Below are positions 24,751 through 37,100 of a stretch of DNA of 64,000 nt, piece by piece (positions within the stretch are counted from its first letter, which is position 1; the number at the start of each line of letters is the position of its first letter). The translations under genes were made by a program, and so were the position numbers. The notes beneath the pieces are model-generated. The model had not been told where the DNA came from. It saw nothing but the letters and a program-made list of their open reading frames with translations, and made no database searches. The stretch is from Cliona cf. orientalis (Eukaryota > Porifera > Demospongiae > Clionaida > Clionaidae): assembly GCA_963930775.1 (NCBI GenBank), contig OZ005697.1:7896292-7960291 (forward strand), read 5' to 3'.

Positions 24751-24772
24751 CGTAATTGCGGGATTCTATGGT
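24454..24772. mobile_element. MITE with ACCGTAGAATCC.GCAATTACG ends and 32-base G run
   Basis: The left end ACCGTAGAATCCAGCAATTA and the reverse complement of the right end (ACCATAGAATCCCGCAATTA) match over about 25 bp. Just inside the right end is a run of 32 G (24719-24750); C-rich sequence lies just inside the left end. A partial relative is seen at about 3005-3030. Confidence 0.8.
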
Positions 24773-26409
24773 GCTTCATTTTACATGCGCTTATGTGGGG
24801 GGGGGGGGGGGGGAGGGGCTAAATCTATGCATGCACTACATGATGTAAACATCTCATGTGAGAAAACTGGAGAAAGATAAGCAGACAGATGTAATTCCAG
24901 TAATTAGGCTAATTTCTAAATTGATACTTCCTTTCGCTTCCTTCCAGTAACAAAAAGGTCATCTGCCAGAGAGAACATTTTTGTGGTGTTTTCAAGAAAT
25001 TTCCAACTAGCACTCTAGCTTACATGTACTACCAATATGCAAGGTAGAATGATATCGCATTGTCTGTCATGGAACTGGTACAAGTTGATCAACAAACATC
25101 TGGACAGTAGGGCACACACACCAATTACTCTCCTGCACATACCCAATCTTTCCCCAGCCAAGCTTGGTCACTTAGTAACAGAGTTGTACATTCCAAAATT
25201 ACATGTATTAAAATTAATACAACTTTTAAATTATCAGTGGAAAGTGGTGTAAAACATTTGTGAAAGTACACTACTCTCATGGGTGCACTGAATCTTTCCC
25301 CTAGTAAATCACTTAGTAACCAAGTATTAAATTTGCATAAGATTGGAAGCTCCTGAAGGGCTTGTCTAGGCTATAGAATGCCAATCCACCAAGGACAGTG
25401 ATCGGCAATTTAAGGTTCCGACAAACAGTGATCGTGATACAGGCTCAGTAAGCCACCAATAGTCTTCAGTCACACTAGCTGGTAAGAAGGAACAGAATTA
25501 GAGTATCCTAAACTCTTGGATTTGTATCTCTCAGTGTAAATGGGTATTGTATACACATGACTGAATATACGTAGTATTATTATGGCAGCAGTACACAAAT
25601 ACGGTATGATTTGCATGACATTAAACTACAATACTTTCACTTTGTATGCCCAAACAGATCTGGTCACACTTTGTCAAAAAAGGTAATTGCATACTCATGA
25701 CCACCCACGGAAGCCATTAAGGTCTCATTGCAGGGAGGAGGGACATTACCTGGATATTTTCAGAAAAATTAATGCTATGCATATAATTATACATGTTTTC
25801 AGTCATGAATATTTAGCATCATCACAAACACAGCCAGGGTGAGGTCAACAACATGTACGTAAATAATAATATTATGTACAGTAATAATATTATAATAATT
25901 TATTGAGTACTTTCAGTGTGCCACACACAAGTCCCTAACTTAGGTATCACATTACTACAGTACTGTAATGTCGCTTAAGTGTTATACAACTATGATACAA
26001 TGTAATAAGTTAAGATTAGGCCTTGGTAGCTATCACCCAGTATGGATAATTATACATGTACTTTTTCATGACTCATTGACCCCACTTAAGCAATACACAT
26101 TAGCTCATACAATGTCATGTAAGAAAAAAAATAAGCTACTACATGTATTATAGTATTATGCAAATTACATGTACATGTACATACATGTATGCACATATTA
26201 TTATAATTATACTGCGATTTCTCGCAAAATTTAACAGCCATCAAATAATTTAAAAACAACGTAAATTGAAATTGAATTGACCATGAAAAACATACCAGAT
26301 TCATCAAAAGAAGCCACAACCAGTAGCTAATTCAATTAATTATGAATAACTGAGGAATGTACAGAAAAATACCCTCTAGGTCTGATGCTAGCAGGTGCAA
26401 GTACATAAG

Positions 26410-26491
<82 letters not shown>
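26410..26491. repeat. (CT)41 microsatellite
   Basis: About 82 bases of uninterrupted CT, giving false Ser-Leu and Arg-Glu reading frames on the two strands. Confidence 0.98.
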
Positions 26492-26495
<4 letters not shown>

Positions 26496-26690
26496 ACTGC
26501 ACATACCACACACACACACATAATCTGTACATTAGGCTTTCAGTGGTATACAAGGGCAGAGAGAGAGAGAGACAGACATATACGAACACTGACTCTTCAC
26601 ACGCACACATACACACACACACTGCACATACCACACACACGCATAATCTGTACATTAGGCTTTCATTGGTATGCAAGGGCAAGGGTCAGC
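26496..26690. repeat. Two-copy duplication with CA repeats
   Basis: TGCACATACCACACACAC...CATAATCTGTACATTAGG...TATACAAGGGCA (about 26497-26558) recurs at about 26622-26684 with few changes, separated by GA and CA repeats. Confidence 0.8.
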
Positions 26691-27303
26691 TAGTGTCCAC
26701 ATATTATTATTATCTTCCGAAAGTACACATATTGTTGTTGTGTACACTGACGTAATGGTACATATCAGCATACACTGGCCTAATAGTAACAACAGCCAAC
26801 CAGCATCGTTGTCATATCCCAAGCTCTCTCTATCTTTTTCAGTATTTAATACATGTACATGCTTAAGAATGAGCTGGGGACAAAGCTACGTAAGTGCCAT
26901 TCTCCACTAAATAGAATTTTATGACACACACATCATAGTAGATCCAGGCCAGCCAAGACCCCTGAAAAGGTACATGTGCGCACATAACACATATCTGGTC
27001 TAAAAATGGTCAGTTTTTAACAAGACAATAGTGGAAGCAAGATCTTTAAGCATAGTTTATATCTCCTATCAAACTTATAATCTGCAACAGTTTACTGAGT
27101 CAATCCTCAAAGTTACTCTGTACTTCAAAACAAACAAGCCAAAACTAAGACCTCGCACAATTGTACTGATGACCAACCAGAAGCTATATATAAATTTATA
27201 CCTTCAAGAGATGGACCACTCTGAGTACTGTCAATTGTTCAGCATGAAGGGTCATTATCGGTAGGCAAAAGGGTAGCTGACACACAGGATATCAGCTGTC
27301 TAT

Positions 27304-27484
27304 CTAGCGGATACCCTTGAGCGCTTTCTCAACGTCTTGCTTGATCGCGGCTTCTTTGTACATTCTATTGAGTTTAATATACTCACTCATGGCTGGCGTC
27401 TTCTAAAGCTTGTCCTTCGCTTCCAATATCTGAGCGACTCGATCACTTCAATTCAGCTTCCCGATCAGCAGATGAACCTTGACG
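27304..27484 (-). pseudogene. Possible degenerate coding fragment
   Basis: Read on the minus strand, one frame gives VHLLIGKLN, a stop, SDRVAQILEAKDKL, a stop, KTPAMSEYIKLNRMYKEAAI, then KQDVEKALKGIR and a stop. The helical, protein-like composition between two early stops suggests an old pseudogene or processed copy. I do not recognise the family. Alternatively a 28-aa peptide could start at the Met at 27390. It sits in the CpG-bearing 5' flank of the DPP7 gene. Confidence 0.3.
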
Positions 27485-27600
27485 GTTTATTATGCCATAG
27501 ATATCTATGATTATGCGAACCTTGCACATGACGTAAGCCGTCGTTGCATATTTTTGGCTAATTAGAGGGATGGGCGTGGCTTGTTCTGTCACATGTGCAT

Positions 27601-27633
27601 ATGATTGAGTTCGATCGAGCACAGCAAAATTAA
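27601..27633 (+). other. Upstream ORF in DPP7 leader
   Basis: ATG at 27601 opens a ten-codon frame ending TAA at 27631-27633, one base before the main start codon at 27635. If it lies in the mRNA it would favour re-initiation or leaky scanning. Transcript start unknown. Confidence 0.35.
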
Positions 27634-27634
27634 T

Positions 27635-29893
27635 ATGGAAACACTTCTCTGTGCTTTGGTTCTGTTCTTATCGATCAGCGCCCGGGAAATTCTAGGATCG
27701 ATCAATAACAATAATTATTATGAGAGGAAGACACTGTTGAAGCATGCGCATTCGCTTCGTCCAGCTGAGCGAGCGAGACTTTCCTCCTCCTCCGATCCTC
27801 CTCAGGAGCTATACTTTCCCCAACAACTCGACAATTTCAACTACTTCGAAGGCCGGACCTGGATGCAAAGATATTTCCTTACAGGTATTCTCTGCGTGTA
27901 CGTAGAATACCATAGATGACAGGATGTTTATGATTGATAATAAGTTTGTCATAATTTGCTGTTGTTGAAGTATCAATGATGAAAGTTATGCCACCTCGAC
28001 ACATGGTGTGAATGCAATTAATGAGCTCATTGGGTAATTACACAGCGCTGAATAAAGTAAATTATCACAAAAATTAATCGTTGTTGGTTGACATTAATTA
28101 AACATCAGATTCTGGACAATAGCATCAGCGCTAAATTATCATGAAGTAGTTGACACTCGTTAATCATCCATGTAATTTATATTGTACTCACATCCTTTTA
28201 GACGCTACACACATACATCAACTCTCGCTGCAATGCTAGACAATAGCTAATGAACAGCCATACACAACCAATATTATTCCCAAGTAAAATTCAAGGCATG
28301 ACAGTATATAGGGCTAGGGCAGAGGAAGCTGGATGGACAGATGATCATGTGTCACCTGAATAACCACGTACTAATGAGCATTCCACAGTCAATTAGCACG
28401 AAAATCTATAAAAAAAAACTGTGCTGTTAGGATGGGTCATGGTGCAATCATAATGGTTTCAGTCATACTGGAGGTGAGGTATTAATATTTGACAGATGAA
28501 GGCCTTGAATAAATATATAGCTCCCTACCTAGCTGTCAAGGGCACATTTTTTTTCGGCTTTGGAAAGTATAATTTGAGTGGGCCCACAGCAAATTAAGCT
28601 TATGGATTATCCCTATTCGCACATCAAAGGAAATTCTGTACTGAAGGCCTGTTGGGCCAACGTGCTGGGGAAAATATGGAATAGTATCTGACAAGACTTT
28701 ACTATAAAAATATGCGGTATTAAAATTTTTTTTCACACATAGACACATACTGGCGTGGATCCGGCCCCCTATTCTTCTATACTGGTAATGAGGGGCCAAT
28801 TGACAGTTTCATGGAAAACTCGGGGTTCGTCTTTACTCTGGCCAAGCAGTTCAATGCTCTGGTGGTCTTTGCTGAACATGTGAGTGTATGCCATTTACAT
28901 TAATAATTTAATTAACAGTGATTTGTAACTTGCATGTGTATTATAATAATATTATATAAGTGGCAGTCCCATGTAGAAAACAAATATTATTCCTATCATA
29001 TTTTGACCACTATTTCTACTTTACATGCTGCTGTGGAATCTCCCAGAAAGCTCAAATTTAGGCTTTATTTTAACTTCATGTTTGATTCCATGCAGAGGTA
29101 CTATGGCAAGTCCCTTCCGCTATCTGAAGATTCTCTTCAACAACCTGGCATCAGCTACCTCACCGCTGAGCAAGCTCTGGCTGACTATGCTCTGCTCATT
29201 CAACACTTCAGGACAGTACAGTACACTGGCATTACCAAGGTCATTGCATTTGGAGGAAGGTATGCGACTTTTGGTACATTGTCTACTGAGGGTAGTGGTT
29301 ATTATTCTCCACTTGTTTGAAATTTTCTTCTCTAAATGCATGTGAAACTTTGCTCCATAATAATATTTTTGTTGGTACCTGATATTAAGTGCTACAAACA
29401 TGTACATGTACAGTGTACATGGTTTGTACATGCATGTACATGTAGCTTGGCTTTATAGGCTAACAAATTAGTACCAATTAAAGGTACATCTTTTGCTTTG
29501 ATGGTCGCATATCATGTTCCTATAAAAATTTATAGAACTTTCGTAGTATGAAAGGTAATGATTAATATTATAATTATGACTTTACTGATGCATTAATTTT
29601 ACATATTAATCACAGCTATGGTGGTATGCTGACTGCGTGGATACGGTTCAAGTACCCCAACCTGGTGGACGGAGGGCTGGCGGCTAGCGCCCCAATATTC
29701 TACACGGAGGGACTCGTTCCAAGAACAGCATTCTTCGGCAAAGTCACAGAAGTATGTATGTATATGTACATGTAGATCTATATAAATTCTTCAGGTGTTT
29801 GGGTAGTGGTGGATCTAGAGATTAGATACTTCGGAGGGGGTCTGCAAACTATTAAGAATGCAAATCAAACTAGTGATAAATAGTAATGATCAG

Positions 29894-29927
<34 letters not shown>

Positions 29928-32900
29928 ACAACCAAATAAGCCCCCTCTGGACATACCACTGTGTTTTTGTGTTTGAGTGTGTGTGCATGTGTGCTAATGT
30001 ATGTGTCTGTGTACAGGACTTTGCTAAAGCTGATTCTAGATGTCCAGATTATGTTAGAGATGGATTTTCAAAGATATATGACTTGGCCAAACTTGGAGTA
30101 GAAGGTACAGTATTACAAAGTCTGTATGTTTTATCAACAATACATCATGTACTGTAACAGCCCCTAGTTGATGGAAACAGATTCTCTTGCATGGTTTGTC
30201 AATAAAATCATACATGTTCTACCCCCCTAGTTCTTAGGGCAATATAGGCACCTAAGTGGCTCTGCCTTTTGCTGATTACGTTTGCCTGAGCAGGTTCTTA
30301 CATAATAGGTTTAGGTAAACCTACTGAATTTTCGTGTATCCCATGTGGACCTGTACAGTTATTATAAACAGTGCTGTTTATTGTACTTATTTAGTACGTG
30401 TATATACCTGTAGGGTATTCAAAGATTGCTGAAGAGATGCAGCTGTGCTCTGTACCACAAAATGACAAGGATGTAAGTATGCCACCACCATTGTATGTAA
30501 CATGTTTGTAGTGGTGCACAGGTGATGATTTGAGGGTGGAAATTGTCACTCTTGCTTCCTGTTTACTACATGCGTGCATACTGAAAGCTAACTTCTCATG
30601 AGGCATGGATGTACTAATTAGTCTTCAATAACAATAATTCTTTAATGTGGTAGCCTGATTATTCAGTGTACCTCTCTTAATGGCCACCCCTGGTGAGCGG
30701 CCGCCCTCTCCAATGACTATAATGGTTACTCATGATCACCTCGATCCCGATTGTATCACAACAATAATAATTATTGTACACTGTAGGATAAACCCACAGT
30801 ACTGCCAAAGCTTAGGATTTCATCCTAATAATAATAGGGTTTTTGAGCATCAATTTTGCCTCATTAGCATATGCAAATTAGGAATATTAGGATTTTTTTA
30901 GCCTTCTACTCCCATAAGGTACAATGTTTTCCACAATTATCTCAGGATTTGGGGTATGTTCCTTAGGATTTATTGTCAAAAGATTATGGCAGCCCTGATT
31001 ACCCACCATCCCAGCCTCTATAATGGCCAAAACTTCATTCCCAAACCATATACCTACATGTATGTGTGTGTGTGTACATGCATTCTCAGCTACATGTATG
31101 CACTTTTTCTCGTGGGCATTGCTGTAGCAGTGTAATAGGAAATAATTTCATCCATTCTTTAGATCAATCACATTGTTGGTTGGGTCCGCAACTCGTTCAC
31201 GTCCCTGGCGATGGTTGACTACCCCTACGAGGCCAACTTCCTGGCCCCCCTCCCAGCCTACCCGGTCAAGGCATCCTGTCAGATCTTACTCAACGCAGAC
31301 AACACCCTGAAGGGACTAGCACAGGCCGCTGGTGAGTATAGAATGCTCATAAAAAGTATAAAGAATTAGTGGCCTACGTGTGATATTACAGCTTTTTTTA
31401 GGGCTGGGAATATGCCTTATTTGCATTGTACAGGCATACACAAGACTTAGTACAGGACCATATGAGCATAATTATATTATATGCTCCTGGTACATAATAT
31501 GCATGTACATATACCTGTGGATGCTTTATCTGTTATGTGCACTTTCATAGTCTCCATCATGGTAGTAGTATTGAAAGTTCGTATGATGAATGACAAAGAT
31601 TTTGTAGAAATATCATGTTATTATTTAACTGACTGGAATTGGTTATGGAAGAGTGAAACGCACAAATTGTTCTATACAGGTCTGTTTTACAATGGCACCA
31701 CTGGTCAATTGACGTGTTTCAACACCACTGAGGAGTTCATTGAGTGTGCTGATCCTACCGGCTGTGGCATTGGACCGGACTCTCTAGCATGGGACTACCA
31801 GGTTAATTTGCAATAATATTATAGCTAGCAAGCTGAATATTTTGTGTACAAAATATCAGCGAATAGCCAAAAGTACACGTACATGTACATGTACAAGGCG
31901 GATTATATGTATATACATGTACATTATAGTTACAAGACCTTAATTGGGATGCATTCGACTATAAGACCTTAATTGGGGTGCATGAGATGCATGGTCAAAT
32001 GCACCCCAATTAAGATCTTACAACTATCTTGTCATCGCCCCCTCTCATCATTGGCCTACCCTAGATCACCACACCCCTCTGGTAGCCAGCAATTTACCTA
32101 TAAAACTTTGGTTGCTAGGCAATGGCCAACAATTACATTACTTCATGCATACAAACGACATACGTGTACTACAAACATAATTCCATAATACATGTATGCA
32201 CAGTTTCCTTTTAATTCTCACAACTGGTCACGCACATGTACATAGCTAGCCAAATTGGCTACTAATCCCCAGACTGAGTAGCCATACAATAATATTAATT
32301 TTACTATCGCTTGCTTCATAGGCTGTTTTTGAGATCATATTATTAGCTATACATGTAATACAGTGGGAAATGTCTACAAGATTTAGTAAGCTTCAGCAAT
32401 CCTAGAGAATGTAGTTATTCAACTGAGCATTACAGATGGTATCAACACTATGGTTCATGGCTTTTACATGTACTGTGTACGGTACCGTTATGTGTATAAT
32501 ATAATATTATACAAGTTCTGAGTTACATTGAAAATTTAATATGGATACGAAGCCTATAATTTTCTATACAATGGATATGTTTGAATCCACGGCTGAAAAA
32601 TGAAATTGGACCAGTTTAAATCATTAACCATTACATTTATAATATGTACAATGATAGTGTATTGTACACTGTGTAAAATTGGGAATTAATTTGAACTCTC
32701 AATTGAGGACCTTGATTATCATAGACGTTTCCCATAGGCAGCAGTACTACACTGTATGATCACACTCTAACTCTGTCATGTAATCATGAATTCACACAAC
32801 ATATGAATTTTCTTAATAATTCAGATACAATAACGGCACTTTGGGCGCTGCCATTAATTGGCAATCACAAATAAAAGAATAATGACCACCTGAAACTTTG

Positions 32901-33937
32901 TACCGATGAACTGTGAATTATTATTAAACTTTAGTTTGTCCCACTTTCCCTTCCAGGCCTGTACTGAGATGACGCTGCCCAGTGACACCAACAATGTAAC
33001 AGACATGTTTCCTCCCTACAAGTACAATGTGTCCGCCTACTGCATGGAAAAGTGGAACGTACGATCCAGACCCAACTGGATGAGGGCACAGTTCTGGGGA
33101 AAAAGTGAGTAAATTATTATTTTTGGCCTGTGTACATATGTATGTAACTACCGAGTTAAGAAGGGGTGTCCCCAGAAGAAAAATTTAAAAGAACTTACAA
33201 CACAACCAAAATGTACCATGTGATGTGTACATGTATACAATGTCTTGTAATTAGTTTGTTGGTCTGTGACCCCCCCCTCATCATTACAATCACCCATACC
33301 CCTTTGGTATCCGGCAATTATTTATCTATAAATCTTTGGTTGCTAGGCGATGACCAACAATTAAGTTTGTATTATCATGATCATGTCCAAAATTTTGTTC
33401 ATGCCTTCAGACATTTCTCCTGCTTCCAATATCATCTTCTCCAACGGTGACCTTGACCCATGGAGTGTTGGAGGGGTAAGTATCAGTGATCGTCTTTGAT
33501 CCAGCCAATAATATAATATTATTATTATATAGCCAGTCTCTATCACTATAGGTTACAGAGAAGAGGTCCGATACCCTGACACCTATTGTCATTGAAGGTG
33601 GGGCACATCACTTGGACTTAAGGTACATGATCATTATAATGCATTGCAATATGTATCATAATTATTCAGGTACATGTACATGATATTGTTACAGTAACTG
33701 CACGACAGTTGATGATCCATCAATGTATAATTTTGTGCATACAACCCAATAATTGAAGCTAGGGGTTACTTTTGTCCATACTTTTCAGCATCCACGCATG
33801 CAATGTGAGTAATCCATAATATTTATTGTGCACCACCTTGTGATTGTATTAGGTCGCCTGATCCCAGAGACCCTGTCTCAGTGATAGCAGCCAGACAACT
33901 AGAGACATACATCATCAAGAAATGGATTTCAAACTGA
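27635..33937 (+). CDS. DPP7: Dipeptidyl peptidase 2 (lysosomal serine peptidase, S28 family), complete
   Basis: DPP2/DPP7 removes N-terminal dipeptides, preferring Pro or Ala in second position, in lysosome-like vesicles. Twelve exons join in frame to 497 aa: 27635-27884, 28743-28879, 29096-29259, 29616-29751, 30017-30104, 30414-30472, 31163-31331, 31680-31801, 32957-33104, 33411-33475, 33552-33622, 33853-33937. Visible landmarks are the signal peptide [15 protein letters not shown], the N-terminal core [14 protein letters not shown] and [14 protein letters not shown], the nucleophile motif GGSYGGML (Ser at the exon 3/4 junction), the catalytic Asp in [16 protein letters not shown] and the catalytic His in GGAHHLDLR. 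The C-terminal third (ACTEMTLP...[15 protein letters not shown]) fits DPP7 better than lysosomal Pro-X carboxypeptidase. Length matches the family (about 490 aa). All exon phases agree and no key residue is missing. It converges with the Roc-COR gene at 34190. Confidence 0.95.
29894..29927. repeat. 34-base poly-C tract
   Basis: Uninterrupted C run in intron 4 of DPP7, about 90 bases before the exon 5 acceptor. Confidence 0.98.
31962..32021. repeat. Hairpin in DPP7 intron 8
   Basis: TAAGACCTTAATTGGGGTGC and its near-perfect reverse complement GCACCCCAATTAAGATCTTA flank about 20 bases. A second direct copy of the left arm (ACAAGACCTTAATTGGGATG) lies at 31932-31951. Confidence 0.8.
32035..32130. 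repeat. Intronic repeat shared by DPP7 introns 8 and 9
   Basis: TCTCATCATT...CACCCCT.TGGTA.CC.GCAATT...TATAAA.CTTTGGTTGCTAGGC(A/G)ATG.CCAACAATTA occurs here and at 33270-33364, same orientation, diverged. Each copy contains an RFX X-box-like GTTGCTAGGCAAT, which may be chance. Confidence 0.65.
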
Positions 33938-34189
33938 GATAACATTTCTGTAGTATGGTATTTAATTAAACAAGGCTGCCAAACTGTATAGCATAGTTTA
34001 ATGATTGCATTCTAGTCAAGTCAGGCCAAATTGCGAATCCAATAATTGCGATGGACGACCCCGTACCGTACTGTAGTGTACGTGCATGTTTATGTTCGTG
34101 AATCTATTGATTGCGAAACGTAGAAGTATTCGCAATTCATAATTAATAGACACTCACAATTAAAACATTTTAAGTATGCTGTCATCTTA

Positions 34190-37100
34190 CTACAGTGCAT
34201 GATCCACGGCTTGTTTGAGTTCAGTGGCTACTTGACCAAGTTCACTGTCGTTGAGTAGTTCATAGAGACCCTCCCAGGTGGCAGGGTAGTGGCGGGGAGG
34301 GTGGTCTAGCCAGTGAGAGAGAACAGCCTCACAACATTCCTTGTCGTCCTTTCTCTTAGCCCACACGGCAAGCTGCTGCCATGGCACTACCAAATCACCA
34401 ATGTCTCTCCACTTGTGGATGATAGAGGATTTGAGTCGGAATTTCTTTATCTCTCCATGGTCGTTTTTCCATGTGATTACTGTCAAGTTAGCTGAAGAGG
34501 GTTTAGCTGTACAAGTAGAGAGGTGACGTATGATGGTGGTGATAAAAAAACTGCACTGGGAAACTTATAAACTGCTAAGGTGCCACCTCAGCAACAGGCT
34601 TGGTTCACGCCAAGAGTATAATACTCTTGCTCATGCCATAGCTAGCCTATAGCTAATTAAATATTTTATACACCTAGCTAATTTATGCACATTAACACCT
34701 AGCTGCATGTACTTACACATATCAGATATATTAGATTCCCCAGATGAAATCGACACATACTCCACAATGTTTGGCAAATGAGGGGCTGTATACGTATGTA
34801 ATTAGGCAAGAGTACAATCAAAATTATAGCATTATTATGTAAGGCTGGAACTAATGACTTACACTTTTCAGTGAGAGAGGTCGATTTATCAGCTGAAGGT
34901 CGTCCAGGGGAAGCTGCTAGGTAATGCTGCTCCAGTGCTTCAACTGCATGTATTGTATACAGTAGTCATGTAGGATCATATGCAAGCCATAGGGTGGGGG
35001 GGGGGGGAGGGAGCAATTAAGTTTACAGTAGATAGAGTATTAAATTTTGCTCGTATATGAGCTCAAATAATAATAATATGATGTCTATCAGTATGACACT
35101 GTAAACCACTCACATAGATGGTAGCTGCTGGCATTACTTTCTCCGGTTGTTGATGACTCATGATCAGTAGATACCACTTTTGCTCCTATAATCATACGAA
35201 ATATTATTATCACCATTATGTATGTACATTGTCAAGTTTTTTAGTACCATACGGTCCATGCATACCTTGACTGATTCCAAACCAGATGAGGTGATGTGAC
35301 TCCAATCGGCCAGAAACATTAGGATCAACATCACAACACCAGTACTTCTTATCATCAGTGAGGGTGACTGTATGCCTCTGTGGAAGCTTAGAAGCTTGAC
35401 TCGATGGCAAGGAATGAGAATGTGGGCAAAAGAAGGCGATCTCTGGCCTCGTCTGCTTGTAATTCAACACCCTACAAGCGGCACTGATGCCTCCAAAGAT
35501 CGACTGCTTGATGGTGCTCAGTAGCTGAGTGCCCTCACTCACAGAAGCTTCAGCAGTGATTTTGACATAGATTTCGATGAATGAGTTGGAGTCGATGAGT
35601 ACCACAGTGCAAGGTGGACTGGAGCGAAGGTGAAGTTTGATGCAGTTACGATGAAGAGGCTCCTTGGCATTTAGAAGGAGATCCCAGCCACAGTGACGGA
35701 TCAGGTGGACCACAAAACAGCAGAAGACTCCAGCACATCGAGAACCATGAGGAAACCGTACCAAGAGGGTAGCTATCGCTGGAGAAGAGACTCGACGTCT
35801 TTCGAGCTCTTCTTCGGAGAGAGTGAGTAAGAGAGCTATAGAATTAAATATGCATTATTAATTTTAGTGTTGCATGCATGCATTACACCTCATAAAATAA
35901 TAAAATAATACTTTATCTAGATTTGTCACCATACCCCACCCTCTATAAGGGAAAAGGCAAATGCTTGGTCTAATTTGACAATTCATATATAGAGGAATTC
36001 CAAATTAGTGCTAATCAGATCGTATCGTAGAGCCTAAAAGTGCCATACAATTTGAATCACCCATGCAGCCCTACTGACCAATCAGATGTTTAAGCACAGA
36101 TGTTAGTGCATGCACCCAGATGTTACCCAAGCAAAGCAAGTCCCCAGATCCCTTTCCTCGCAGAGGGTGCATGGGGTCTGGGAACAAGACTACACTTAAT
36201 CTTTTACCTGGCATCACGAAGTAGATCACGGCAGTTGTAGGTGTGGTGTTGTCAGTGGGAACCCAGCTGGGTGTTGGAATTGGAGCAAATACGAGAAGGT
36301 GCTTAAGAAGTTCCGATAGATCATCGATCGAGAAAATATCGGAAACATAGTGCCGATTGAAATTCTTCAAACACTCACTAGTGACCACACCTTGATCTCT
36401 GAAGCGTTTCCATTCACCATCCACAGGAGAAGGCTCTTCCTCAGCCGCAGGCTGTCGCAGCCAGAAGCTGTGCCGAACCAGCTCCGATATCTTATCGAGG
36501 GGGATTTGAGAGTCGATAAAGACTACATTGGGTAGCACCTCGGATGAATACTTGATGACGTTCAGCTCATTGAAGAACTTTAGTGCTGCATCGAACGAGT
36601 CTTCTCTGATATCAAGTAGGTAAGCTACCTGAAGACACTCTGCCCTACTGAGCACTCCTCTACCAAGCTCCTTGGCCAGTTCCTGGAGTAGCAGCTCCAA
36701 GATGTACCACCAGATGGGTACCTCCACCTCCCTAGCACCTGAATTCTCGATGGCCTGTCGAATTGATTGGGCATTCGTCTTATCTCGCTCGCCTGGATTG
36801 AGGGTATTGAGGGGAATGAGTAGCTTCTTCATATCACTCGAATAATACACCAACTGATCTGAGAATTCTGGCTCCAAAAGCCCCAAAAGACTCTTATCCT
36901 TCTCTGCAATGCACTCACTGACGTTTCTCTCTGATCCACTGGTTGTTACATCTTGACAGGACGCGATCAAAGGCTGTTCAAGACTCTCTTCCAGTTTGTC
37001 AACGTGAGTGCCAACCACCAAAATCTTGGGTGGTCGATCAGTAGGCGAGTAGGACTGAATTGTGTTGACGAGACTCTTGATAGTATCCTTGGCAGTAAGC

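Larger units (their letters stand above)
23048..27303. other. Non-coding stretch, probably 5' intron or upstream of minus-strand PPxY gene
   Basis: Besides the features listed separately (MITE, CT repeat, tandem duplication) I see no supportable exon except the weak 26296-26326 candidate. Poly-C and poly-G runs occur at 23195-23202, 24480-24489 and 24797-24813. Confidence 0.5.

Noticed and set aside
26332-26755. Reading frames with Arg-Glu or Ser-Leu repeats on both strands
   Set aside because: Pure translation of the (CT)41 and CA microsatellites.
34313-34526. Plus-strand frames over the death-domain exon
   Set aside because: Antisense shadows; the minus strand encodes the death domain with correct splice phase.
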